Origin: Usnea hakonensis
Lineage: Eukaryota; Ascomycota; Lecanoromycetes; Lecanorales; Parmeliaceae
Direction: 5' to 3'
NCBI GenBank assembly: GCA_013423325.1
Contig: BLJB01000028.1
Coordinates: 124,001 to 188,000, forward strand
Length of the DNA: 64,000 bases
Part shown: positions 54,242-64,000 of the stretch, in pieces
Position numbering within the stretch: position 1 is the first letter of the stretch
Layout: each line of letters opens with the position of its first letter
Made by a program: the position numbers and the translations under genes
Notes under the pieces: generated by a model
Databases searched by the model: none
What the model was told of the DNA's origin: nothing
Seen by the model: only the letters and a program-made list of their open reading frames with translations

Positions 54242-55349
54242 TGTCGAATTAGCATCCTCATTGGCTTTGCTATAATAGTATGAGCGAACCGATTAATAAC
54301 GATGAAAAGGTGATAGTCAGGAAGAGAGGAGACGCAGACCATGACAAGATCATCAGCATGAGGGTCAACGATAATTTATTCTGTTACAGCCGTCCCTGTA
54401 CATCTTCAAGTTCAAGAAAAGTAACCACGCACTGTGCCAGCGTTGAAATGACGTGCTCCACTAGGATGAGCGAGGTACGGGTTATTGATTGACATGCAGA
54501 AAAGGTAAAATCCTCTGTGTAAGAGCCTTCCTGTGGCCCCCAGCCTCATCGCCGGCTCTGAGTTCCATCAAAGGGATTGGTAATGGCCTGTTGTAAATTA
54601 CTACCTGAAATGGGCTGTCAGCCATGCCCATCCAACTATGACCTAGCAGCACTGCGCTCTTGGAGCAGCAAGCGTTCAGCTGACTTAAGAGGAAATTGTA
54701 TCTCAAAGCAAGAGCTCGATTCGTAGACTCGACCGTGATATTATTATTTTTCTTACCTTCACCGGGTTGCTGCCAAGACACTTAAAACTGGGGGCTACAG
54801 GGCAGCCTTACCTTAAGGAGGTAGGCAGGATTCGGCACTCGTTTGTAGCCTGCAGCTAGGTACCTTAGGTAAAGCTAGCCCCTAGGAGGGGTATGTATAG
54901 CGCTCCCGTTATCCCGAAGTGCCCCACAGAGAGGCCCCCGAGCCTCCAAATCCAAGGTACGTACACGTACAAAGAAGAACCAACCAACTAACTACCAAAT
55001 TGGACTAGTTCGATTATTAGTCAGCCGGTGTGGAAGTTGGTTCCGGGCTTTCCGTGCTCTGCCGAGATTTCTCGGAAATTACGGAGTACTTTATGGTGTA
55101 CGTAGCAGACTTGTACATAGAACATAGATTCTAAAGTACAGCAATGCCATGGAATCAATGACACAGTTCTGAATGCGCATTTAGTGCTTCTGAATTGATT
55201 GAAATTATCGTGTGCTCACGTCGGTTCGTGCTTCAACCGTCGGGAGCCTTGCTCTTCACCTTCTCGACACACCTCCTCGACGCGTCCAATCGCCATACTC
55301 ATTCTCTTTCGCCCCCTCTCACTCCCTTCCCGAAGTCTCGCGCATAGCA
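54242..55349. other. Intergenic with TACCT and TACGGAGTA motifs, no gene seen
   Basis: Holds CTTACCTTAAGGAGGTAGG at about 54807 and AGCTAGGTACCTTAGGTAAAG at about 54855 (20 bases each or less, adjacent), plus TACGGAGTAC at 55080-55089. The right end is the leader of sulfite oxidase; the frame is open upstream of its ATG but starts only with GTG. Confidence 0.5.
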
Positions 55350-57062
55350 ATGAAGCGAAGAATCCAAGTGGCTATTACCAACATAACAAGATCTAACGAC
55401 GTTCGTCTTTCTACTCGTCCTGCTAGGCCAACCTACCTCAGCAGCTTTGGCCATGCAAACCATCTCTCACGCACCTACTCCACTCCAGCCAAACCCCCAA
55501 TATCGTCCTCGCCTATCGCCAAATTAGCATTCGGAGGTACTGCCGTCCTTGCAGTTGCAGCCGCAGTCTGCATCGTCAACATTTCAACCCTTCATGCCGA
55601 AGCTCCTACACCCGACACGCAGGGAAAGGGGAACATACGGCTCGCTGAAGTGCAGAAGCACGGCCGAGATGCGGAACGCAAATGGGTCACTAGGGGTGTA
55701 CGAGTCTACGACATCACAGACTGGATTCCCGGTCATCCAGGTGGAGAGGTGATACTGAAAGCTGTCGGCGGCCCCGTTGATCAGTACTGGAACATCTTTA
55801 CCGTGCATCAGAAGCAAGACGTGTATGATACCCTTAACTCATACTACATTGGAGACATTGACCCGCAAGACCTGATAGACGGGCGTGTGCCTCTCGAAGA
55901 CATCCATGATCCTTTTGAGAATGATCCCAAGCGGGACGATAGGCTTCACGTTCACAGTTCACGCCCGTGCAACGCCGAGACGCCTACGGATAATTTGGGT
56001 ACCTTTGTCACTGCGAACGACGTCTTCTACGTAAGGAATCACATGTGGGTACCCAGCACCTCGGAATCTGGACACAAGATCGTCGTCGAGTTGGCCGACG
56101 GTGAAGAAAGAGAGTACAGCCTCGAAGACTTGAAAAATAACTTCAAACCTACAAAAGTCACCGCTACCCTACAGTGTTCAGGCAATCGACGATACGACAT
56201 GACCCAAGAGTCCCACTCCACCAACGGCCTCCAATGGAGCGTAGGTGGTATATCCACCTCCGAATGGACAGGTGTCCGCCTGCGCGATGTCCTTGCCGAT
56301 GCAGGTTTCCCTGTCGATGAGTATCCGGACGAGGTCCGTCATGCGCAATTTGTGGGCGCCGAAGCGTACGGGGCCTCAATACCCATTGACAAAGCCGTAG
56401 ACCGACGCGGCGACGTCCTCCTCGCATACGAAATGGACGGACAACCTCTACCGCCAGACCATGGCTATCCAATTCGAGTCCTCGTCCCAGGTACCGTCGC
56501 AGCACGCAGCGTAAAGTGGGTCAATCGCATCATCCTATCCGAAGAAGAATCCCAGTCCCAATGGCAGCAAAGAGATTACAAATGCTTTGGCCCAAACATC
56601 AGCGGCAACCCGGACTGGAGCACCGCCCCCGCCATCCAAGAAGTCCCCGTCCAAAGCGCCATCACTTCCCTCCGCGACATCTTCCCGCACTCCCACACTG
56701 ATCGCGAATACCTACAAGAGCTTGGTCTGGAAGAAGATTCCATCGCGGTCGAAGGATACAGTTTCGCCGGCGGAGGGCGCAGGATCGTACGCGTGGATAT
56801 CAGCGCCAACGACGGGCGGACGTGGCATCAGGCAGAACTCTTGCCTGAGGAGGGGAAAGGCTCCAAAGCGTGGGCGTGGACGAGGTGGCGATGGGTGATC
56901 CCGCGGCGGCAGGCCGGGCGGTGTTTTGTGGTCAAGGCGGTCGATGAGGCGTATAATACCCAGCCGGACGATTACGAGTCGAATTATAATTTTAGGGGCA
57001 ACCTGACGAACTCGTGGCATCGGGTGGGGTATCGGCCTCCGAGCACGGAAAATCACGAATAG
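55350..57062 (+). CDS. Sulfite oxidase, mitochondrial, with cytochrome b5 domain
   Basis: Molybdenum enzyme oxidising sulfite to sulfate. ATG at 55350 is the first in the frame; 570 residues, one exon. Residues 1-40 form a basic presequence, followed by a hydrophobic segment (LAFGGTAVLAVAAAVCIVN), as in intermembrane-space forms. The cytochrome b5 domain has the haem His in WIPGHPGGE and the second His in FTVHQKQDV. The Mo-binding domain has NDVFYVRNHMWVP, the Mo-ligand Cys in TLQCSGNRR, and YEMDGQPLPPDHGYPIRVLV with VPGTVAARSVKWV. The C-terminal dimerisation domain includes GYSFAGGGRRIVRVDIS and NLTNSWHRVGYR. Animal-like b5-Mo order; distinguishable from nitrate reductase by the lack of an FAD domain. 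UBA4 in the same window supports molybdopterin synthesis only indirectly. Confidence 0.93.
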   Translation: MKRRIQVAITNITRSNDVRLSTRPARPTYLSSFGHANHLSRTYSTPAKPPISSSPIAKLAFGGTAVLAVAAAVCIVNISTLHAEAPTPDTQGKGNIRLAEVQKHGRDAERKWVTRGVRVYDITDWIPGHPGGEVILKAVGGPVDQYWNIFTVHQKQDVYDTLNSYYIGDIDPQDLIDGRVPLEDIHDPFENDPKRDDRLHVHSSRPCNAETPTDNLGTFVTANDVFYVRNHMWVPSTSESGHKIVVELADGEEREYSLEDLKNNFKPTKVTATLQCSGNRRYDMTQESHSTNGLQWSVGGISTSEWTGVRLRDVLADAGFPVDEYPDEVRHAQFVGAEAYGASIPIDKAVDRRGDVLLAYEMDGQPLPPDHGYPIRVLVPGTVAARSVKWVNRIILSEEESQSQWQQRDYKCFGPNISGNPDWSTAPAIQEVPVQSAITSLRDIFPHSHTDREYLQELGLEEDSIAVEGYSFAGGGRRIVRVDISANDGRTWHQAELLPEEGKGSKAWAWTRWRWVIPRRQAGRCFVVKAVDEAYNTQPDDYESNYNFRGNLTNSWHRVGYRPPSTENHE

Positions 57063-57814
57063 CTAGGGCGTGGGACTTGGTTTTCTGTTGGCGGTGCGAG
57101 GTCGAATGATACCCTTTAGCAAGCTCTTCTGTTTTTGTAAAGCTCTGGCTGTTAATGGCGCTGTTAATCTCCATGCATCCCTTCTCTCCTCGTCATTAGG
57201 CTACTGTATCTATGAATCTCAATCAAGCCGTCATCATCTACAATTACAAGCTGAGAACCCAAGACCAAAAACAAGACCGTGGACAAGATTTTCTGAAAGC
57301 TAAGGTAGCTTATCTAGCATCGAGCTATCGAACTATATAGTCCCCTCAATCTCAGTCTCGATCTTTAACATACATCTAGCTCATAGCGCACCTTGCCATT
57401 CACTTGAGAAAAAGTGGAGCCACCGGTACAAACAGCGCACGCTACATTGGGTATCCTAGCGCTCGAAATGCTGGAAGAGTATTATGGTGCTAGCAAGAAG
57501 AAAATAAAAGGGAAGGGGAAAGTAAACGCTTTTGAGGAGCCGAGAACTCCAGTGGTGTGGATCGATCGGAAGACTATGGTGGATTGCAAGGGCATCATGG
57601 TGGTGTCGCAGTGCTTGGTGATGGATCGTGCTGAGGTGTAGTGGCCAGCGAATGTTTTGTCTTGTGACTGCGAATGAGGTAGCTCCGTAAGTGAGATGGA
57701 TGCAGGTAGAGCAGTGGGCATTAAATTTTCTCATCCTCCACGGAGCTTGCATTCGGAAGGACATATTTGATTGGAGACGGCTGTCAGGATGCCACGGTCT
57801 GTACATGCCGATCT
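57063..57814. other. Convergent intergenic region, no gene seen
   Basis: 3' flanks of sulfite oxidase and of the first gag-like gene. Short ORFs without features. No reverse transcriptase remnant was found here. Confidence 0.6.
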
Positions 57815-60016
57815 CTACTGGTCTCGATTGACGATAAACGGCGAAGGTTGACGATACAAGCCCATGGAGCCCTCGCGAGAGGGCGGTTCTCTCTTGACAC
57901 GCTTCATAGGGATGGTACCCTTGTATGAGGACTCGGCTTCTGCTCCACCAGCAAAAGCCTCGTCAGCTCGTCGCTTTGTCAGGCTTGATGACTCGGGCTG
58001 CAATTCAGTGACCATTCTCCTGATGTCGGCCAATTCCCTCTTGACAGAGGCAATATCCTGTTGGATGTCCGGGCCGGGGTTGGCTTCGCGCAAGATATGT
58101 TCGGATGCGGCCTCGATGTTCGCATCAGCAGCATCTAGAGACACTGGAGATGGCATGGAGGTCTCAGGTTGGGTCTTCGCCGCCGAAGTCGAATGTCGAA
58201 CATGTGGGGAGGGCGTCGCTTGGGCCCCAGCCCCAGATTTCATAGCTTGAGGTGAAGTTTTAGTCGGAAACTCCAAGTTTCGTCTAGCCTCTTGTTTGGC
58301 AGGACATTCATTGCTACCAGCAACGTGACCCTGACCGCAAGAGCTACACTTGACTGTTTTGGACTCACAGCTCGCTGTTGAATGGTACCCGGCGCATTTT
58401 CCGCATCGGTGGGTGGCGTGACACTTAGAACCACAATGGCCATAAGCTTGACAGTTGTTGCACCGGCGGAGCTTAAATTTCTCCTCTTCTCTGTCACATC
58501 CATGACGCCTGCCTTCCCAACATAGACCACGCCTGAGGACGTAATTAGCATCCTCTGGGTCTAGAAATTCGACGGTGAGCGAAGCCAATTTCTTTTGCAA
58601 AGACTTCTTTGGCCAATAAACATCTCTAATAATGGGCCCAACACGAGTGACTTGGTCTTCCGTGCGGCTCTTCTGATTCGCAATTGCGAGTATCCTTATT
58701 GTAGCCGCTTTCTCCTTCCGATTCTGAAGCCTCATGGTATTGATCTCGACCATGTGAACTCTGACTTTGCAAGTCGTGACATTGGGAGGGCAAACACGCC
58801 TCTCAAAATCCTGACTCCAATTCCCGGAACTAGTCAATCGTTGAAGAGCTTCGTGTGTCTTTGCTTGGAGATTGAGACTAACATGGCCATCGTCCAAAAG
58901 AATTTGATTCGCGATTTGCACACTTCGCGAGGAAAGCTTCTGCTTGCGCAAGTATTTTTTGAGTGACGATGAAAGGCAAGCTGATAGTTCGGCGGCTGTC
59001 ATTCCCTCCAATTTGTTGACAGTAGCTTGCTGTTCGATGTTGAGTATGATGTTGGTTTTGAACCCCTTTCCATCGCGTACAATGTTGCAGACTCCCTGCT
59101 CGCTATCCAAGTCGCTGTTTGTGTGAATCACATCCTCACTATCCAGGCTAACATCATCATTATCAGTGCCATCTTTGCTACACATTCCTTTCATCTTGGC
59201 GTTTTCGTTTTCAATTCCTTCATGCCCATCACTAACATCGACATTCTCTTCTGATTCTCCCTCTTTGCACTCGCCACTCTCACTTCTGGCACCAGTGTCG
59301 GTATCCTCGCTGCTGACCAACTTGGCTTTTTCTTCCTGCCGAGCGGAAGCTACTCTATTTGGAGCTCTGACCGGGCCTGGAGCTGTGTGGTCCTTTGGAG
59401 CGGCGCTGACAGGATCGACGACCGGCGTAGGTTGGGTTGCAACACGAGCGGCGACTGATGGACGCGTCTGAGAGGTAGTAGATGACTGTTGCTGAATCTT
59501 GACGTTGAGCTCCTCGAACGACTCATGAAGACCGCGAAATTGATCGAGTGGAATCCTGTCTCGGGCTTTAAGGGCGCTGGCGGTCGTAATGTTCTTCAGC
59601 AACACTGTGCTGAAGATAGTCTTGTCTACTTCTGACCATTTGGGACAGTACCCGTAGGAACGGGCTTCCACGATCCCATTTTCTATTCCCTTTTTGATCT
59701 TGGATAAGAGTCCAGACGGTAGCAGATTGTCCCTGGAGAGGCTGGCGTTCACAGCGCTATCAACGCAGTCGAATTCGGCTTTCAACTGAGCTGCGTGGTC
59801 CCCAAGATCTTTAGGAACATCCCGTCCGGTGGTAGGCCAATTGCCCATTTCAATGGCGGGCAATGACTGTATGAATGGGCGAATTCTATTCTTGAAATGT
59901 TGTCGATACCGACCGGACTCAGTCGAAGATTGTTCGATGAATTGTGCTTTGTGGGTTTTAGTAAGAGAGCAACAAAACAACTGTATGGGGGACGCGACGC
60001 GCGCGAGGCTTGGCAT
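57815..60016 (-). CDS. LINE gag (ORF1)-like protein with three zinc knuckles, copy A
   Basis: 733 residues from the ATG at 60016 (an alternative start is Met57, at 59848). The middle (about residues 310-520) matches the gag-like ORF1 of fungal Tad1-type LINEs: a helical block (INIEQQATVN-like LNIEQQATVNKLEGMT), a small folded block with VSLNLQAKTHEALQRL and NWSQDFERRV, and YVLRRGLCWEGRRHGC. Three knuckles follow: CNNCQAYGHCGSKC (CX2CX4HX4C), CGKCAGYHSTASC (CX2CX3HX4C) and CSSCGQGHVAGSNEC (CX2CX3HX6C). A long acidic region precedes them and the C-terminus ends YRQPSPFIVNR. No endonuclease or reverse transcriptase ORF lies on either side. Shared ends with copy B and an intact frame suggest a host gene, but a recently truncated element is possible. 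RNA or DNA binding inferred. Confidence 0.7.
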   Translation of the reverse strand: MPSLARVASPIQLFCCSLTKTHKAQFIEQSSTESGRYRQHFKNRIRPFIQSLPAIEMGNWPTTGRDVPKDLGDHAAQLKAEFDCVDSAVNASLSRDNLLPSGLLSKIKKGIENGIVEARSYGYCPKWSEVDKTIFSTVLLKNITTASALKARDRIPLDQFRGLHESFEELNVKIQQQSSTTSQTRPSVAARVATQPTPVVDPVSAAPKDHTAPGPVRAPNRVASARQEEKAKLVSSEDTDTGARSESGECKEGESEENVDVSDGHEGIENENAKMKGMCSKDGTDNDDVSLDSEDVIHTNSDLDSEQGVCNIVRDGKGFKTNIILNIEQQATVNKLEGMTAAELSACLSSSLKKYLRKQKLSSRSVQIANQILLDDGHVSLNLQAKTHEALQRLTSSGNWSQDFERRVCPPNVTTCKVRVHMVEINTMRLQNRKEKAATIRILAIANQKSRTEDQVTRVGPIIRDVYWPKKSLQKKLASLTVEFLDPEDANYVLRRGLCWEGRRHGCDREEEKFKLRRCNNCQAYGHCGSKCHATHRCGKCAGYHSTASCESKTVKCSSCGQGHVAGSNECPAKQEARRNLEFPTKTSPQAMKSGAGAQATPSPHVRHSTSAAKTQPETSMPSPVSLDAADANIEAASEHILREANPGPDIQQDIASVKRELADIRRMVTELQPESSSLTKRRADEAFAGGAEAESSYKGTIPMKRVKREPPSREGSMGLYRQPSPFIVNRDQ

Positions 60017-60509
60017 TTATCTACGGAGTACCATATCTTTCCGAGATGCAGGTGTCTCGGTCGTATCGATCACATTGCACTTTACCACAATCTGGAGCGC
60101 CAAACAAGAAATCTGTCACTGTCATGTCTCCTATGATTCATTTATGGGCATGTCATGGGCTTCGAGTGGATAAGCATGCAATTGCGAGCAGATTAGGCTA
60201 CACAATGGGTTATCCTAATATCAGAGAAGTCTCGATGAAATCATGAAAGGAGACATCTAAATTTCTTTTCATTTCGGAATTGATTCGTTTTCTGATGCAT
60301 TGGGAGGTAAAGGTGATGGCAGGCTCCCATCGCACAGGCAGTCCCCCGTTGATACCCCTCAGTTGCTGATTCGATTATTTGAGGATTCATAGGTCCAATA
60401 AATCAGCGTGTTGAAGCGTCCAACCAAAGGCACCACGATCGCTGTACTGGCGTTAAGAAAGCCTTCAGACGTAGAGAATGGTTGGCCACAGGATTTGAGA
60501 CAAATGAGA
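60017..60509. other. Spacer between the two gag-like genes
   Basis: 493 bp with no gene and no reverse transcriptase fragment. A TACGGAGTAC motif lies at 60022-60031, just upstream of copy A. Confidence 0.6.
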
Positions 60510-62327
60510 CTATTCAGATCTGTGGACAATGTATGGCGAAGGCTGCCGATAAGGAGCCATCGAATCTTCACGATACACTGGTCCTCCTTGTGGGGACTCT
60601 TCTTTCTTCCCAATGAACTTGTAACCGCCGTCAGATTCAGCCTTAGGCGAGCTGTCCTCATCCCGTCGGTAAAGGACCCTTGAATGCAGAGGAGACGATG
60701 ATTCTTCCTCGTCAAGATATTCCTGTTTTACACGCTTTACCTCTCTATCGGACGCAGTCACTGGTAAGCTAGCCATGGCTTCGCACTTGTGTCCAAGAGA
60801 AGCGTTTTGAAGCAAGCCGGCATTTCTGGCTATTTCGGATCTTGAATGATCGTCTTGAGACGGGCCAGAGATGGTTTCATGCTGACTAGGCTCGATTTTC
60901 ATTGCGTCCAGTACATGAGAGGTGGGCTCGGCGACCAAATACAAAGGGACAGTTGGAAATCCGTGATTGTACTTTATCTGCTCCTTGACCAGACAGCCTT
61001 CACCAGCAGAGGTGTGAGGCCCACCGCAGAGAACGCATTTCCTATTGGCAAGCTTTGCAGATGCTGAATACGGGTCGCAATGAGAGGGACAGTTCCGTGT
61101 TTTATGCTGCCCAGCGCAATATCCACATTGAGGCTCAGCGGAGCAATCCTGTATCCAGTGGCCGTAGTGTTGACAATTCTGGCATCTGCGAAGACCAAAT
61201 TCGGGGTCCGAGATACTACAGCCATGGTTTGTTCCTTGCCACCATAGACCATTTCTTAAAGCCTTGTTGGCTGGCCCCGGGATCAAGAATTTTACAATCA
61301 GAGCCGTTGTTTTTTGCTGCTTCTTCTTTGCTTTGGGACTTCCAAAGTCAATGTTACCAATAACGTCGCGAATGCTATTGTTAGAGTCGACTGGAAAGTT
61401 CTCATCGATCAGTGCATTAATGATAGCAGCCTTCTCTTTGCTTTCCCCAAACGTCATGCAGCCGATTCTTATATTGTGCATTCTGACGTTGTAGGTCTGG
61501 ACCGGCAAGGGACCTAGACTTCTCTCGAAATTTTCGTGCCAAGCGGATATCCTGTGCAGTCGCTCGAGGTCTTCGCGGTGCTCTGCATGGGCAGCGACTT
61601 CAATATTTCCATCTTCTAACAGTTTTGCATCAGAAAGGCGGACCGGTCCTTTGAACCGATCACTAGGGGAGGAAAATTCTCTGAGCGAAACGGCAATCGC
61701 GCTCCCCAAATGTCGAGAGTCCATTCTTTCCATTCGGTTGACGCTTGCCTGCCAGACGATATTAATGATTGTTATGGATGAGTAGGGCTTGGTCTTGGTG
61801 AGACGAATATGCTCCTCGCTAGCACCATACGATGTGGCACCATGAATAAGCTCGTCTAGAGCAGCATCCAAAGATTGTTCGTCAGAAGGCTCGTCCATAC
61901 CGATGTCCGTCGTGGCTTCCTCCAGGTGATCACCTAGACGACCTTTCTCTGTAACATCAGGTGACGTTTTGTGCAATGCGTAGAAGCCACGAGCTGCAGC
62001 CGCTTTCTCCACCGTGATGTGGTGAAGAATGATCTCGGTGAAGTTGTCCATGTCCTCCTTTGTTAAGCCCGAACAGTATCCGCTCGACTGGGCTTGGGTG
62101 ATACCATTCAGAATACCCCGTCTCATCGTCTCTTTAGGGTTGCAAGGAACATCATTCATACTTTGGGGGTGATTCAAGGTCAAGGGAGGGGTACCACGCA
62201 TGATAGCCTTTGTAACAAGGTCTGAAGATTTTGAGGGAGAGTTATGATTCGGTCGAGAGGACAAGCGCGAGGGAGGAGTGTCCATTGCAAAATCATTTTG
62301 CGAGTTCGAGGGACGATCAGCATTCAT
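60510..62327 (-). CDS. LINE gag (ORF1)-like protein with three zinc knuckles, copy B
   Basis: 605 residues, ATG at 62327, single exon. Paralogue of copy A along its length: GILNGITQAQSSGYC against GIENGIVEARSYGYC near the N-terminus; ITIINIVWQASVNRMERM; a folded block with AWHENFERSLGPLPVQTYNV; ALRNGLWWQGTNHGC; then CQNCQHYGHWIQDC, CGYCAGQHKTRNC and CVLCGGPHTSAGEGC with the same spacings as copy A; and the same C-terminal motif YRQPSPYIVHR. The two genes differ by many substitutions and in the length of their acidic segments, so the duplication is old, yet both frames are open. Same strand and same order as copy A, as in a tandem duplication. Role unknown; nucleic-acid binding inferred from the knuckles. 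Confidence 0.7.
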   Translation of the reverse strand: MNADRPSNSQNDFAMDTPPSRLSSRPNHNSPSKSSDLVTKAIMRGTPPLTLNHPQSMNDVPCNPKETMRRGILNGITQAQSSGYCSGLTKEDMDNFTEIILHHITVEKAAAARGFYALHKTSPDVTEKGRLGDHLEEATTDIGMDEPSDEQSLDAALDELIHGATSYGASEEHIRLTKTKPYSSITIINIVWQASVNRMERMDSRHLGSAIAVSLREFSSPSDRFKGPVRLSDAKLLEDGNIEVAAHAEHREDLERLHRISAWHENFERSLGPLPVQTYNVRMHNIRIGCMTFGESKEKAAIINALIDENFPVDSNNSIRDVIGNIDFGSPKAKKKQQKTTALIVKFLIPGPANKALRNGLWWQGTNHGCSISDPEFGLRRCQNCQHYGHWIQDCSAEPQCGYCAGQHKTRNCPSHCDPYSASAKLANRKCVLCGGPHTSAGEGCLVKEQIKYNHGFPTVPLYLVAEPTSHVLDAMKIEPSQHETISGPSQDDHSRSEIARNAGLLQNASLGHKCEAMASLPVTASDREVKRVKQEYLDEEESSSPLHSRVLYRRDEDSSPKAESDGGYKFIGKKEESPQGGPVYREDSMAPYRQPSPYIVHRSE

Positions 62328-64000
62328 CTGAGGAGAGCAAAATGGAAACGGTTATGGTTTGTATATCGACGTGTGTTACTCAAGCGTCTCGGCAAATGAA
62401 CGGTGAATATCTTGGTAGCTTTGACGACTCAGGAAGGTGTACTGGCTTCAGATTCAATGTGTTACTGTGAAAGTCTTTGGATAAGTCCATCAGGCAACGG
62501 TGGCGGGTATCGAGTCATTCACAGCCGATCACAACAGCAAAGGCGGTAATATAGTGTCGACGACTGTGAATTTGCTGTAACTTGAGACACAACAAAGTGG
62601 TTGAAAACATATTGTGAATTTGCTTCAGCATAAGGAACATTAAAGCGACCGAAAACATGTTCATTACGAGCTCGTCCTGTCACTGAATATACCGCGTTAC
62701 CCTTTGCAACCGGGAGCGAACGGGATCTGACTTGACAAATAATTCACAAAGTGTGCTTGACACTGCAAGGTGCATATACACAGATTGGTATTCTTGTGCC
62801 ATTTCCTTGTCCAGCTGAAATTTGGTTTCCCTTCTTGCAACTGGGGCTTTTAAACCTGCATTCCCAAATTTGCCGCACGCATACACTCAAAGTCTCCCAG
62901 TTTGATTTTGGCATGTTTCGTTTTGGCGTTTTCGAAAGACCAATGCCGGGTTGGAAGATAGCGTGCAACCTATCCTTATATCCTCATTTAACGAGAATTC
63001 AGAATCACCACAGGAAATATATCCCTCACATTGCTGCCTATCTATACCGTTTTTATTCTCCACGGCCACTCGATTAGAAAAGTGGAATCTTTTTTTTCGA
63101 CAAAATTCGCAAAGAGAAAGATGTACTCGTACTCCGTACATAGGCTCATACATAGGCGAAGAAAAAGGCGGTCAAATTCCTGAGTACGGAAGGCGTACTC
63201 CTGGTACCTACTCTACGAGTAGTGTGGCTGAGCAAAAATTGAGTGTGATAAAAATAGGCCAGAAAATAAAGTAAAGTATCCAGCAACAAGGTCGAGATTG
63301 CTAGAGATTATATTAGTGGACAAGTACTACACAGCAGGTACCCGAGATCATACTCATCAGAGGGAAATATCACCACTCATCGTCGATGTTTTTGGGTTGC
63401 ATTGTAGCACTCTTCCGTGCAAAGGTGGCGTCGAAGGCATCTTTGCTCCCTCTGCGGCGCAAAGATTTTAAGGATGGTTCAGGACAAATGATACCAGCCA
63501 AAGAACAGAATTGGAGATGGTGTTACAGCCAAGAGGCGTCTAATGCGAGTCATGCAGCCGAACCAACAATATGGATCCTCGATCCCAGCTCTCTTCAGAA
63601 CAACATAAGCACGCGCCGTACGCCGCTCGCTTCGCTTATCTTTTGTACGTATCTAATTGGCCCTTCCTCAGCTTCACCGAAATACTCCGCCCCCCTCTTT
63701 CTACCCAGACTTCCTTCCATCCGGACTGTCTGATTTATGTTTATCTCTCGATATATCTCCATTGGGGAATTCTTGCGCGCTAAAGCCACGTTTCTCAAGT
63801 TAAAGTATACATTCATGTACGGCCATTAAGCACGGTCCGAGGTGCCCCCTCCTCATAGCTTCCGTGTGTTCCATTTGCGCGTTTCCTCCCCATCGCACTA
63901 TTCATGTGCTTATGCGGCGAGGCAATTCTCTTCCACTCTTCTTCACGCAATGGGTCCAAATTGCCTAAGTCATGGGTTTGACACGGGCATGAAACAGCAC
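62328..64000. other. Right-hand intergenic region, no gene seen
   Basis: About 1.7 kb up to the window edge. Contains GTACTCCGTAC at 63129-63139 and GAGTACGG/CGTACTCC copies at about 63182-63201. No poly-A-like LINE tail or target duplication was recognised. Short ORFs show nothing. Confidence 0.5.

Noticed and set aside
55212..55349. Sulfite oxidase start at 55212
   Set aside because: That codon is GTG; the first ATG, at 55350, is followed by a plausible mitochondrial presequence.
57063..64000. Complete LINE element around the gag-like genes
   Set aside because: No endonuclease or reverse transcriptase coding remnants and no poly-A-like tail were found on either side.
1..64000. CRISPR array, operons, ribosome-binding sites, phage features
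   Set aside because: The DNA is clearly eukaryotic, with spliced genes; no regularly spaced direct repeats with unique spacers exist.

Overview
The window is nuclear DNA of a filamentous ascomycete (Pezizomycotina). Genes are split by many short introns (about 47-80 nt, GT..AG with CTAAC/CTGAC-like branch points). The gene set is fungal: NACHT-WD40 and HET-domain incompatibility-type proteins, HIS1, a DAHP synthase, fungal GPD and SLX9. Transposon relics carry TAG/TGA stops where homologous proteins have sense codons, and one AT-rich block looks like the product of repeat-induced point mutation. A Leotiomycete is my best guess, but this is inference only. No tRNA, rRNA or CRISPR array was recognised.

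Layout. 1-3534: 3' part of a NACHT-WD40 receptor gene with 11 nearly identical WD40 repeats, followed by a decayed Ty3/gypsy 3' end (about 3541-4570) and a decayed chromodomain gene (4890-5865). 6779-15248: a two-exon gene joining a long nuclear N-terminal region to an MBD4-like DNA glycosylase, convergent with the glycogen debranching enzyme; a poly-C run containing two Ns lies between them. 15898-16944: a Mutator-type DNA-binding domain plus zinc knuckle without a transposase core. 17884-23110: GPD, a BTB protein and HIS1, all on the plus strand. 23867-32476: minus-strand genes for an uncharacterised 829-residue protein, a two-BIR plus C2H2 protein and a HET-domain protein. 32477-34321: gene-free, with a strongly AT-rich core that ends directly at the first recognisable exon of an AT-hook gene.

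37406-52563 is a dense housekeeping stretch: UBA4 and SLX9 (divergent), CYT1 and DAHP synthase (divergent), a basic Pro/Gln-rich ORF, an MFS transporter with a very long N-terminal tail, a four-exon F-box-like family gene and an MDR-family reductase. 53328-54241 holds a decayed uncharacterised gene. 55350-57062 is sulfite oxidase. 57815-62327 holds two tandem paralogous genes resembling the gag (ORF1) of Tad1-type LINEs, with three zinc knuckles each, a shared C-terminal motif and no reverse transcriptase nearby.

Metabolic genes do not form a cluster here: glycogen breakdown, glycerol-3-phosphate, histidine, aromatic amino acids, respiration, tRNA thiolation, ribosome assembly and sulfite detoxification are represented singly. 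The shared theme of the accessory part is genome conflict: two allorecognition-type genes, several transposon relics, and at least three genes apparently made from transposon parts. Exon coordinates were inferred by eye from splice signals and checked for reading-frame closure; no alignment or transcript data were available.
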